From Proteiniclasticum sp. (GTDB taxonomy: Bacteria > Bacillota > Clostridia > Clostridiales > Clostridiaceae): DNA of 64,000 nt. Position 1 is the first letter of the stretch; the number at the start of each line of letters is the position of its first letter. Under the pieces are notes generated by a model, which ran no database searches, was not told where the DNA came from, and saw only the letters and a program-made list of their open reading frames with translations. The position numbers and the translations under genes were made by a program. The stretch lies in assembly GCF_003514505.1 (NCBI RefSeq), contig NZ_DOPX01000014.1, positions 1 to 64,000 of the forward strand, given 5' to 3'. This document shows positions 17,331-26,300 of the stretch, piece by piece.

Positions 17331-17496
17331 TCTGGTCTATGTTCCACAGGAGAAGGAGATTTCCTGATTTTTCCCCACTGTGCTCTATCACACTTTGAAA
17401 CATTTAGAAAATGGACAGACATTTTTAAACAAAAGGTCACCAATGAAAAGGTTTTTTCCAGTACAATGAGGGTACTAAAGAATAAAGGAGAATCCC

Positions 17497-18159
17497 ATGG
17501 AGATTTCAGAACTCATTGGTTTTTTCACAAAACTGGATACACATATTACAGATCTCATTGAGTACTTTGGCATTGGTGCTTACCTGATCCTGTTTTTCAT
17601 TATATTTCTGGAAACAGGTGCAGTGATTCTGGCCATTCTGCCTGGGGACTCTTTGCTTGTGGGCGCTGGTGCCTTTGCCTCAACAGATGATCTCAATGTG
17701 GTTGCGCTTCTGGTGGGCTTCTATGTGGCTACGCTCCTTGGTGATATGCTGAACTACAAGATTGGTAAGTATCTGGGGGAAAAGTACCACAGAAGTCGTT
17801 TTGAAGACCGTTCTCTTTTTAAGTTCATCAACAAAGAGAATTTTGACAAGGTCCATCACTTCTTCACCCACAAAGGAAGAAGGGCCTTTCTCATTTCTAG
17901 GTTTATTCCCATAGCCAGGACCCTTACTCCTTTCATCGCTGGCTTTACGAATGTAAATTTCCTGGACATCTCCTTCTTCATGTTCATTGGAAATGCCATG
18001 TGGACTGTTCTTTATGTCATGATCGGATTCTTTGTGGGCAATATGGAATTTCTTGAAGGGAACTTCATTTATCTTATGGGGATTGTCTTTCTCATCTCCA
18101 TGATTCCAGCTGGCGTTTTCTTTTTCCGAAGCCGATTTCTTAAAAAGCAAAATCTGTAA
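17497..18159 (+). CDS. DedA family membrane protein
   Basis: The 220-residue protein has the DedA/SNARE-associated layout. A hydrophobic helix at about 24-46 (AYLILFFIIFLETGAVILAI) precedes the conserved LPGDSLLVGAGAFAS (about 49-63). The motif FLISRFIPIARTLTPFIAGF follows near 128-147, with two further membrane helices to the end. DedA proteins are now viewed as membrane lipid or undecaprenyl-phosphate transporters that support envelope homeostasis. The exact cargo here is unknown. The ATG follows AAAGGAGAA. It stands alone, divergent from the ornithine operon, and ends in a strong terminator. Confidence 0.93.
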   Translation: MEISELIGFFTKLDTHITDLIEYFGIGAYLILFFIIFLETGAVILAILPGDSLLVGAGAFASTDDLNVVALLVGFYVATLLGDMLNYKIGKYLGEKYHRSRFEDRSLFKFINKENFDKVHHFFTHKGRRAFLISRFIPIARTLTPFIAGFTNVNFLDISFFMFIGNAMWTVLYVMIGFFVGNMEFLEGNFIYLMGIVFLISMIPAGVFFFRSRFLKKQNL

Positions 18160-18165
18160 AACTGA

Positions 18166-18209
18166 TTAAAAACGAGGAACCTCTATCACATGAGGTTCCT
18201 CGTTTTTAA
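18166..18209 (+). terminator. Terminator after the DedA gene
   Basis: An 18-bp stem (18166-18183 with 18192-18209) with an 8-base loop ends in TTTTTAA. It starts a few bases past the stop codon. Confidence 0.88.
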
Positions 18210-18539
18210 ACTCGTCTTTTCTCCATTCTCCGCTGCTGGCTTCAGATGGGTTCTGAGAAGGGAAAGCATCCACTCTATTGCCATTCTCCGTAAAGTCCTT
18301 TAAGATTAAATAGATAAGAAAAGCCCTATCTCTTCTTAATTACAAAGTAAAAGAAGTTACCTGCCTACGAAACATCTTCTAAGAGAATCCTAGGCGGATT
18401 TGACTTGATAAAAGAGAAACGGATTTATCTCATGAAGGCATACTAAAGTTTAGGAAAGCGGATCTTGAGGCACTTTCTAAAAAAGCCCTTCATGAATTCT
18501 ATGTATCTTGAACTGATATGAAATGGAGGCTGAACTGTC
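18210..18539 (+). promoter_or_regulatory. Gene-free stretch with a promoter for the cupin gene
   Basis: About 330 bases hold no open frame I can support. Near the right end TTGACT (18400-18405) and ATTTAT (18423-18428) are 17 bases apart. They form a plausible sigma-A promoter about 110 bases upstream of the cupin gene. The rest shows no clear RNA structure. Confidence 0.5.
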
Positions 18540-18944
18540 ATGAAAGATATCGAAATTGTACCTTTTCCCCCTTCCGGATACCATCCTCTTGTGGATTTTG
18601 AGTCCTGGAGAGTCGCAGTTTTAAGACCCTGTGAAGATCTTCTTCCGGAAAACCTCAACCATCTGCAGAAGCATCTCTATACCGATGAAGTATTTGTGCT
18701 GCTGAGTGGCAAATGCGCCCTGTACACTGCAGGCTGCGAAGAAATCCCCGGTGCTATCGTAAAGACCGAGATGAGACTGCATGAGGTCTATAATGTGAAG
18801 AAGGGGGTATGGCATACCCATACGCTCTGCGAGGATGCAGAAGTTCTGATCATCGAAAACCAGGACACTGGAGATGAGAACTCTCCAAAGTACCCCCTGT
18901 CCAAGGACATGCACAATAGAATCCTGGAACTGGAAAAAGAATAA
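18540..18944 (+). CDS. Cupin-like protein of unknown function
   Basis: The 134-residue soluble protein has a single double-stranded beta-helix character. HLQKHLYTDEVFVLLSGKCAL (about 41-61) resembles the first cupin motif, with a histidine and the D/E-x-F pattern. HEVYNVKKGVWHTHTLCEDAEVLI (about 81-104 in part) resembles the second, with histidines for metal binding. No signal peptide is seen. It stands alone, preceded by GGAGG and followed by a convergent terminator. A small-molecule enzyme or sensor role is possible, but the substrate is unknown. I do not recognise a named family member. Confidence 0.7.
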   Translation: MKDIEIVPFPPSGYHPLVDFESWRVAVLRPCEDLLPENLNHLQKHLYTDEVFVLLSGKCALYTAGCEEIPGAIVKTEMRLHEVYNVKKGVWHTHTLCEDAEVLIIENQDTGDENSPKYPLSKDMHNRILELEKE

Positions 18945-18946
18945 CA

Positions 18947-18994
18947 AAAGGAGTTTTGGAACCACATGTCCAGCATGTGCTCCAAAACTCCTTT
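18947..18994. terminator. Convergent terminator
   Basis: A 14-bp stem (AAAGGAGTTTTGGA, 18947-18960, with 18981-18994) contains an inner CACATG/CATGTG stem. It separates the cupin gene from the lipoprotein gene on the other strand and can serve both. Confidence 0.85.
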
Positions 18995-19007
18995 CATTTT
19001 CAGTCTC

Positions 19008-19661
19008 TTATCTTAGAATCGTATCCGAAAGATTCGGTACATGATCAAATTCGATCTTCTCCCCATCTAAAGTGAAATGAACGCCATCCACCCAAACTCC
19101 ACCATATTCTCTCTGGAGGAAGGTTTCAGTTAACGCTGTTTCTGTCATATTTCCACCAGTTGACCCCTGGAAGTAATCATAGATCCAGCTCTTGGCACCC
19201 ACTTCTCCGGACCCTTCAATAAGGTCCACATAAAGGATGTTTTTTCCATCCTCTTCCTTGATTTCCAGAGCCTTCATGGTCAGTCCACCAAAGACTTCCT
19301 CTCCAAGCTTGTCCGCAAGCATCTGCATTTTGGTTAAAAGAGGTTCATCCGTCTTCACCACAACACTGATTACTTGTGTCATTGTGCCGTCTTCCTCAGC
19401 GCCAAAAACAGGAAGCTCCTCTTCCTCTTCTTCAATGAGTTCTCCAGAACCGGAAGCTTTCAGCTCTTCAATCTCCACCTTCAGTGCTTCATTCTCTTCC
19501 TTCAGCGCCGCGTTATCCGCTTCAAGAGAAACAATCTTCTCCTCCAGCTGCTTCACGGTATCCTCATTCACTCCAGCAGATCCGTTTTCTTTATTACCAC
19601 ATGCAGCCAACAGTGTCAGGGACATCAGTATGGCAACAATCTTCAGCATGTTCTTTTTCAT
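19008..19661 (-). CDS. Lipoprotein with coiled coil, possible GerMN-like domain
   Basis: The 217-residue protein begins MKKNMLKIVAILMSLTLLAAC, a lipoprotein signal with lipobox LAAC, so it should be anchored outside the membrane. A heptad-rich coiled coil (VKQLEEKIVSLEADNAALKE onward, about 36-70) and an acidic stretch follow. The C-terminal part (about 95-217) has ILYVDLIEGSG and a final GVHFTLDGEKIEF. This last part resembles GerMN domains of sporulation and germination lipoproteins, but the match is only by eye. The ATG at 19661 is picked because GGGAGGAG precedes it at proper distance. Confidence 0.72.
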   Translation of the reverse strand: MKKNMLKIVAILMSLTLLAACGNKENGSAGVNEDTVKQLEEKIVSLEADNAALKEENEALKVEIEELKASGSGELIEEEEEELPVFGAEEDGTMTQVISVVVKTDEPLLTKMQMLADKLGEEVFGGLTMKALEIKEEDGKNILYVDLIEGSGEVGAKSWIYDYFQGSTGGNMTETALTETFLQREYGGVWVDGVHFTLDGEKIEFDHVPNLSDTILR

Positions 19662-19843
19662 CAGTACTCCTCCCTCTCGTCTCAAATTGTCTCTGTACCT
19701 ATATTATAACAAAATTCCATCTGTAGATATGACAATTTGTTAAATTCACAAATCATGAATGCACTAAAGCACTCATGGACTGACCCTTTTATGAGGATGG
19801 TGCAGTCTTCCCTGATTTGCTTAAAGAAAACTTAGGTTTCCTG

Positions 19844-19852
19844 TGATATAAT
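19844..19852 (+). promoter_or_regulatory. Extended -10 promoter of lgt
   Basis: TGATATAAT is an extended -10 element about 35 bases upstream of the lgt ATG. No good -35 box accompanies it. Confidence 0.5.
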
Positions 19853-19885
19853 GGAACAAAATTTAAAATGAAAGAGGTACCTATT

Positions 19886-20668
19886 ATGGATCCAGTTGCA
19901 TTCAGATTATTTGGTACACCGATCATGTGGTACGGTGTGCTCATTACCATAGGCGTTCTTGTCGCCTTCGTTGTCGTTTACTTTAATGCCAAGAGAAGTG
20001 CCGGAAAAGTCAGCTTTGATGATGTGACAGATGCTTTTCTCTATGCGTTCCCCTTGGCGCTCATTGGCGCTAGAGTCTATTATGTCATCTTTGAGCTGGA
20101 CCAGTATGACACCTTTATGGAAATGCTGGATTTCCGAAGTGGTGGCCTTGCCATTCATGGAGGTCTCATCGGAGCAGCCCTAGGTGTGTTCATTTATAAG
20201 CTCATCAAAAAGAAGAATATGGCGCAAATACTCGATATGGCCGATGCGGCAGCACCTGCCATCATTCTTGCCCAAGCCATTGGCAGATGGGGAAACTTCA
20301 TGAACCAGGAAGCCCATGGTGGTCCTGTGACAGAAGCGTTTATTTCGAAGTTCCCGGAGTTTATCCAAAATGGCATGCTCATTAACGGCACCTATTATCA
20401 CCCCACATTCCTCTATGAATCCATCTGGAATGTGCTGGTTTTTATCGTGCTGATGATCTGGTTCGGTAAAAAGAAAGAAAAGGAGCACGGCATCATTCTC
20501 TATGCCTACATGATTCTTTACTCCATCGGCCGCTTCTATATTGAAGGCTTAAGAACAGACAGTCTGATGTTTCTCGGCATGAGACAGGCGCAGCTCATTT
20601 CTCTCGTGGCCATCTTCTTTGGCGTCATCATGATCTATGTCACCAAGAAGCGGGCAAGAAACGCATAA
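19886..20668 (+). CDS. lgt: Prolipoprotein diacylglyceryl transferase Lgt
   Basis: Lgt moves diacylglycerol from phosphatidylglycerol to the lipobox cysteine of prolipoproteins in the membrane, the first step of lipoprotein maturation. The 260 residues contain the family signatures GARVYYVIFE (about 52-61), GGLAIHGGLIG (about 82-92) and the Lgt signature GRWGNFMNQEAHGG (about 133-146). There are several membrane helices. The start at 19886 follows AAAGAGGT at 7 bases. An in-frame ATG 18 bases earlier would contain that site. Several lipoproteins that would be its substrates are coded nearby. Confidence 0.96.
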   Translation: MDPVAFRLFGTPIMWYGVLITIGVLVAFVVVYFNAKRSAGKVSFDDVTDAFLYAFPLALIGARVYYVIFELDQYDTFMEMLDFRSGGLAIHGGLIGAALGVFIYKLIKKKNMAQILDMADAAAPAIILAQAIGRWGNFMNQEAHGGPVTEAFISKFPEFIQNGMLINGTYYHPTFLYESIWNVLVFIVLMIWFGKKKEKEHGIILYAYMILYSIGRFYIEGLRTDSLMFLGMRQAQLISLVAIFFGVIMIYVTKKRARNA

Positions 20669-20683
20669 ACTCTTACTATCAAT

Positions 20684-20712
20684 GGATCCGGAATCTTCCG
20701 GGTCCTTTTTGT
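20684..20712 (+). terminator. Terminator after lgt
   Basis: The stem GGATCCGGA pairs with TCCGGGTCC (one G-T pair), followed by TTTTTG. Confidence 0.85.
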
Positions 20713-20827
20713 TTTCTTCAGATTTATTTTCACAATATTCAGATATATATTCTGGTTATTTCACAAGAAGGTGCTACACTGAAGGCAGGAAGACTCCTTA
20801 AAAATAATATGAGAAGAAGGGTTTGAA

Positions 20828-22564
20828 ATGAGGTTCAGAAAAATACAGAAAGCCGCTCTCTTCCTTTGTTTCTCTGTGATTCTCTTCAGCTGCGGCACCT
20901 CTCAAAAAAGCACCGTCCTTTCCGGAAACACCAGTGGCAATCTAGCGAATGGAGGCATTCTGGTTGGTGATGGAGATACCATCTATTTCAATCATTTCGG
21001 TGATCATAACAAGCTCTACAAGATGGATCAGAGCGGTGATGGCCTCATCCCTGTCAGTGATGAAATTGCTTATTCTCTTAACATTTCCGGAGACTTTTTG
21101 TACTTTCTCAGCGGAACAGAAAATAATGCCATTGTGACGATGAAGAAAGACGGGAGTGAGCGCTCTGTGCTCTCGAATGAGAAGGCATTGAGTCTCCAGT
21201 GCAGCGGCGACTTCCTTTATTTCATCTCCATGGGCGAAGATACCAATCCAGAAAAAACTTTTACGCTCCATCGGATGAATAGAAGTGGTGAAGAGATGAC
21301 CAGAATTCTTGATGACAAAATCCAGCAGTTTTTTGTTTCCGGAAATAGACTCTATTACATCCGCCAGGAGGACCGTAGTCTCTATGTTTCAGATCAAGAT
21401 GGCCAAGATCCTGTGAAGCTTCATGAAGGATCGGTGATAAATTTCATTCTTTATAAAGACAAACTCTACTTCGTGGATGGGTCTGAGGAAAAAAATCAGC
21501 TCTTTGTGATGAATCGGGACGGAAAAGACCTGAAACGCCTTACGGAGGAAAAGCTCTCATCCTTCCACATCTCCAATGATGTCATCTACTATGGCAATAC
21601 CACCGAAAAGGCCACCATGCTGGAGCTGAAAAAAATGAACCTGGATGGTAGCAGTAAAGAAGTCGTGGAAGAATTGCCGGTGATTTCCATTCTGTCCCAT
21701 GATTCCTGGCTGTGTCTTCTTTCCATGAATTTCAGTTCTTTTTCCATCAAGGAGACTCTGCGAGATACCGACACTGAAAAAGAAATGGTCTTTGAATATA
21801 TCAATCCTCCTGCTGAATCAGCTTTGGCGGTCTATGACGCAGGAGCGGAGGTCACAGTGGATCAGCTTAAAGTAAAGGTACAGGATGTGTATGTCACCAA
21901 TATCCTCAAAAATGAGGACCCAAATTATGAATCCACCATATTTGATTCTGTGACCGATGGCACCTTCGTCTTTCTCACGATAAACGCGGAAAATCTTGGG
22001 GAGGAACCTCTGGAGCTCTATGAGACTTTGGGACATATTCTGGACATCAATGAAGCATATCCTTCCATTTACTGGTATACTTTTTATGAGGTGGAGGAAG
22101 AGCTGCTAAGTGGTGAAAAGAAGTATGCAATGCCTGAAAGTTTTCTTCAGTCTATGGTCCTGCAGCCCAAAGAATCCAAAACACTTCAGCTCTATGCAGA
22201 GCTTTACGACGTAGGAAATCCAATCTATCTCTATATCAAAGACCCTGTAAATCCTAACAGCACCCATGCCCTTGAAGTGAACCTGCCAGAGTATGTGCGG
22301 GTCCACAGCTTTGAATCTGCATTAAAGCTCATAGAAAAAACCTTCCCTGGAAATGAGATCATGATGCAGAACGGAATCGGATTCATAAAACCTGGTACGG
22401 AAGAAGAAGCCATGTTTTATGCTTTTGAAGTAAGAAGAAAAGAACTCTCTTCTTCAGAATACTACTTTGTTGAGAGAGACACAGGGGATATCTACATTGG
22501 GGAACCAGATCCTTCTTTCCCTGATTTTACAGCAGTACCAAAGGAGCTTTGGAAAAAACCATAA
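20828..22564 (+). CDS. Large lipoprotein with DUF5050 beta-propeller repeats
   Basis: The 578-residue protein begins with a lipoprotein signal (ALFLCFSVILFSCGTS, lipobox FSC at about 18-20). Residues 45-320 hold repeated blades of the type GDFLYFLSGTENNAI and MNRSGEEMTRI, about 45 residues apart, as in DUF5050 (a TolB/prolow-density-receptor-like propeller). A beta-sandwich segment (about 335-480, TVDQLKVKVQDVYV) resembles DUF4352-type extracellular domains, and a final domain covers 490-578. Role is unknown; such proteins may bind cell-wall material or sense the outside. The next gene starts just past its stop. Codon use looks ordinary. Confidence 0.8.
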   Translation: MRFRKIQKAALFLCFSVILFSCGTSQKSTVLSGNTSGNLANGGILVGDGDTIYFNHFGDHNKLYKMDQSGDGLIPVSDEIAYSLNISGDFLYFLSGTENNAIVTMKKDGSERSVLSNEKALSLQCSGDFLYFISMGEDTNPEKTFTLHRMNRSGEEMTRILDDKIQQFFVSGNRLYYIRQEDRSLYVSDQDGQDPVKLHEGSVINFILYKDKLYFVDGSEEKNQLFVMNRDGKDLKRLTEEKLSSFHISNDVIYYGNTTEKATMLELKKMNLDGSSKEVVEELPVISILSHDSWLCLLSMNFSSFSIKETLRDTDTEKEMVFEYINPPAESALAVYDAGAEVTVDQLKVKVQDVYVTNILKNEDPNYESTIFDSVTDGTFVFLTINAENLGEEPLELYETLGHILDINEAYPSIYWYTFYEVEEELLSGEKKYAMPESFLQSMVLQPKESKTLQLYAELYDVGNPIYLYIKDPVNPNSTHALEVNLPEYVRVHSFESALKLIEKTFPGNEIMMQNGIGFIKPGTEEEAMFYAFEVRRKELSSSEYYFVERDTGDIYIGEPDPSFPDFTAVPKELWKKP

Positions 22565-22581
22565 GGTGGTGGCAAATAATC

Positions 22582-23007
22582 ATGAGAGAATGGCATAATG
22601 AACCTGCATCGGATCTTCAGAAAAAGAAGATTCTCTCATTGATGAGCCGCTATCCTCAATACAAGCTACTAGTAAACCTGGATGTTCTGAAAAAAGGACA
22701 AGCCCATAGCCTCATTGATCTACTTCTGGAGAAGAACCTGGATTTTCTACTGGAGAAGCGAATTTTAGGCAAAGATCCCTCTAAGATCAAAGCAGAACGA
22801 CCAAAAGAAAAGCAGATATATAGAATTTCAGAAGGGAATGATCTCGCTGCCTATTCTGTTTTCCGAAATAAGGTGAAAGGGAAACTCCTTCAGTATGAAC
22901 TCCATGGCAGTGACATTGTATTTCAGATTATTGAAGTGCTTGGAGAGATTCCGGACGATATCTTAAAATCTACCGATCTTAAAGTGGAGAAACTTGAGGA
23001 AGCGTAA
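22582..23007 (+). CDS. Unrecognised soluble protein
   Basis: This 141-residue protein begins MREWHNEPASDLQKKKILSL and has no signal peptide or membrane segment. It is helical and basic in the first half (LMSRYPQYKLLVNLDVLKKG). The second half is mixed, with RISEGNDLAAYSVFRNKVKG near 88-107. I do not recognise a family. The ATG at 22582 follows AAGGTGGTGG. An ATG 33 bases earlier would overlap the preceding gene. It lies 17 bases downstream of the DUF5050 lipoprotein gene and is probably cotranscribed. Confidence 0.65.
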   Translation: MREWHNEPASDLQKKKILSLMSRYPQYKLLVNLDVLKKGQAHSLIDLLLEKNLDFLLEKRILGKDPSKIKAERPKEKQIYRISEGNDLAAYSVFRNKVKGKLLQYELHGSDIVFQIIEVLGEIPDDILKSTDLKVEKLEEA

Positions 23008-23040
23008 GGAGAGCACAAAATTAAGGATTAAATTAATTTT

Positions 23041-23105
23041 AGGGAGATAAGGATGAAATAATGTGAGGCTGTTAGTTCAAACACTCACGATCTCCTTATT
23101 TCCCT
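23041..23105 (+). terminator. Long hairpin after the DUF5050 gene pair
   Basis: AGGGAGATAAGGA (23041-23053) pairs with TCCTTATTTCCCT (23093-23105) with one mismatch. An inner GTGAG/CTCAC stem is present. A competing pairing GGAGAT (23042-23047) with ATCTCC (23090-23095) is also possible. T content after the stem is modest. It most likely ends the upstream transcript before the tRNA promoter. Confidence 0.5.
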
Positions 23106-23108
23106 TCA

Positions 23109-23137
23109 TTGACTTCAAACCCCGAATATATTACAAT
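23109..23137 (+). promoter_or_regulatory. Sigma-A promoter of tRNA-Arg
   Basis: TTGACT (23109-23114) and TACAAT (23132-23137) are exactly 17 bases apart. The predicted start lies a few bases before the tRNA at 23151. Confidence 0.82.
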
Positions 23138-23150
23138 AACTATTGTTCAA

Positions 23151-23225
23151 GCCTTCATAGTTAAATGGATATAACAAGCCCCTCCTAAGGGCTAGTTGTG
23201 GGTTCGATTCCCGCTGAGGGTACCA
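23151..23225 (+). tRNA. tRNA-Arg (CCT)
   Basis: A complete cloverleaf is visible. The acceptor GCCTTCA pairs with TGAGGGT using two G-U pairs, and the D arm reads GTTAAATGGATATAAC. The anticodon stem AGCCC/GGGCT encloses loop CTCCTAA, giving anticodon CCT, and the T arm reads GTGGGTTCGATTCCCGC. CCA is encoded. Confidence 0.95.
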
Positions 23226-23269
23226 TTTTATTTTCATCATTTAAGGAATATTACACCCATAAAAAATAG

Positions 23270-23304
23270 GGGCGCTGTATACTCCATTGCACAAGCAATG
23301 ATTA
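23270..23304. terminator. Bidirectional terminator between tRNA-Arg and the glucan synthase
   Basis: A 12-bp perfect stem GGGCGCTGTATA / TATACAGCGCCC contains an inner CATTGC/GCAATG hairpin. An A run lies to its left and TTT to its right, so it can serve both the tRNA and the convergent giant gene. Confidence 0.88.
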
Positions 23305-23338
23305 TACAGCGCCCTTTACGTTCTATAGCCATCCATTA

Positions 23339-26300
23339 TTATGTTTGTAATGCACCATTCATGAGCACTTCCACATCATGAGTAAATCCATCATCCATTA
23401 GCGCAATAGAGTTCTCAGCTTCTAGGTTGCCATCCAGATAGATTTCACAGACTCCAGTCTGTAAACCGTTCGGATTTTTGAATTTAATCTCATATATCGT
23501 TTGGTGATACCTATAACGCACACAATACTCAAGCCACTTTCCGGGTATGCTGGGACTGAAAATCAGTTTGTCACCTTGTCTGTAAATACCAAGTATATTC
23601 TCCAAACCAGCTTTATACATCCACCCTGCAGATCCTGTATACCAGGTCCATCCGCCTCGTCCCACATGAGGATACTCACTGTATACATCTGCAGCCATCA
23701 CATACGGCTCCGTCTTATATGTCATCAGTCCTTCCTCAGTTCGGGTATGATGGATTGGATTGAGAAGCTTAAACAGATTCCACGCTTTCTCACCTTCTCC
23801 TAACCTAGCGAACGCCGCCACTGTCCATGCAGCTGCATGGGTGTATTGACCACCATTCTCCCTTATCCCAGGAAGATATCCTTTAATGTAGCCTGGATTG
23901 CTGTTTCCACTGTCAAAAGGAGGTGTCAATAGCTTCACAACCCCTTCGTTTTCCATGACGAGATAATTTTCAAGAGATTGCATTGCTTTTACTGATCTAT
24001 CCCTATCGCCAGCTCCAGAAAGCACGGACCAAGATTGAGCTAGTGAATCTATTTTACATTCAGTGTTGATCGCGGAACCTAACGGCGTGCCATCATCAAA
24101 GAACGCTCTGAGGTACCAGCTGCCGTCCCAGGCGCTGCTTTCTATAGCATCCTTCAAGTCCGCTGCAATGTGCGTGAATTCGTCTGCAATTAGAGCATCC
24201 CCCATTTCTCTTGCGATTGGTATAAATTTCTGAAGCGTATCAAAAAGAAACCATCCAAGCCATACACTTTCTCCTTTCCCGTCTATTCCTATATTATTCA
24301 TGCCATCGTTCCAGTCTCCGCTTCGCATGAGGGGCAACTTATGCACTCCGAACCTCATGGCATTTTTCAGTGCTCTTAAACAATGATCATACAGAGAATA
24401 TTTATCTGTGGATATTCGCGGCTGGCAATATCGTTCATTCTCATGATCCTCTAAAGGATCTTCCTCCAGATAGGGTGCCATACTATCCAATATCCCAAAG
24501 TCTCCCGTAATACTGATATATTCTGCAGTTACATAGGGAAGCCATAGAAAATCATCTGATATCCGTGTTCTGGTCCCTTTACCAGAAGGTTCATGCCACC
24601 AATGCAGTACGTCCCCCTCTTCAAACTGATGTCCTGCATGTCTAATAATCTGCTCCTTTGCTATAGCTGGCCAAGTTGCCGCCAAAGCCAGTGTGTCTTG
24701 AAGCTGATCTCTGAAACCATATGCGCCACCAGCTTGATAAAATCCAGAACGAGCATATAACCTGCAAGAGATCACCTGATACTGAAGCCATCCGTTCAGC
24801 ATAATGTTCATGGCGCTATCTGGTGTCGATACTTCAATAGCACCGAGCTTTTCATGCCAGAAGCTCTTCACCTGGTCCAAAGCCTCCTTTGCATTCAGTA
24901 AATTCTTGTATTTGACAGCGAGTTCATCAGCTTGTTCCCGGTTGTTTCCGATACCCATAACAAAAACAAATTCCTTCGTTTCCTTAGGTTCCAACCTTAT
25001 TTCTATCTGCATGGCACCACAAGGGTTAAAGCCAGCACCTGTTTCTCCGCTGAGTCCAGGGCTCACCAAAGCATCTGGTGATAATATGCCTCCTCTTCCA
25101 AAGAACTCCTTTCTGTCTCCAGTAACGGTCCTATCCTCATGAGAAGTGTCAATAAAGCAAACTTTACCTGCGAACTCTCTGTTATAAGGGTTTTCAATTA
25201 GAAGGGAACCACCCGATGTCTGAGAGCTGACCAGATGCATCTCTGTTTCCTCTGTGCTTACACCTAGTAAAGGCTTCATGTAAAAAGTCACGGTAATGAT
25301 TTTAGGTGTCAGATTTTCATTTTGAAAACGAAGCATGCTGATTTTTACAGGATCATTCACAGGGACAAATTGTACAAGCTCTTGATCTAATCCGTGGCTT
25401 TTGTGCAGGAACTTTGAATATCCAAACCCATGTTCTATGGTATACGGCTCTTCTTCCCTTATGGGGAGTGATGCCCCAGACCATAAATTTCCAGACTCAT
25501 CCCCTATATAAAAGATCTCTGATGGCTCATCACCGACTGCGTCATTAGACCACTTTGAAATTTTAAATTCTCTGCTGTTATCACTCCACGTGTATCCTCC
25601 GCCAGACTCCGACACGATAAATCCAAAGTTTGGGTTTGCAATCACATTGACCCACGGCAAAGGAGTCCTCTTTCCATGTTCAAGCCTAATCACATAGCTT
25701 TTCCCATTTTCTCCAAAGCCTCCAAGTCCATTGTAAAATAGAAGCTCCTCATGGTCTTCCGTTTCAAAATTCGAAACCAGCATGGGTATCTCATTTTGAA
25801 ACTTTCTAGAATTTCTTACTTCAGTACGGTTACCAAGTTCAGTTGTACTTGTACTTTTCTCTCCTAATGCCTTCATAATGAAAGAACTGTACTGCTTTCT
25901 CATCTTCCCTCGACTTCCTTCAAAGATCATCCTGGCGTTGGCATAGAAGAAATCAATCTCCTCCGATGTCATATCGCTGGATTTCAATATAAAAACATCC
26001 CGATGCAGATTCATAAAATCCTGAGTCTGTGTACTGTAGACAGCTTCTGTAATCAGCGCGTAAAGAGGATTGATATAACTGTATTCTTCTTTGCATAAAA
26101 TGACCAGATCCACTTTAAGATCTTTTACTCTCCAATACTCGTGAGCCTTCAAGAGCTCATGGAGAAGCTCCACATCATCGGTTTTGTCCATTGTAAGTAA
26201 TACCATAGGCCTATCTCCGGAGATACCATATCGCCAAAATGTCGGCTGTCCCAAATGACTGCTCTTGATTTTCTCTTCATAAATTCTTCGCCTAGGACTG

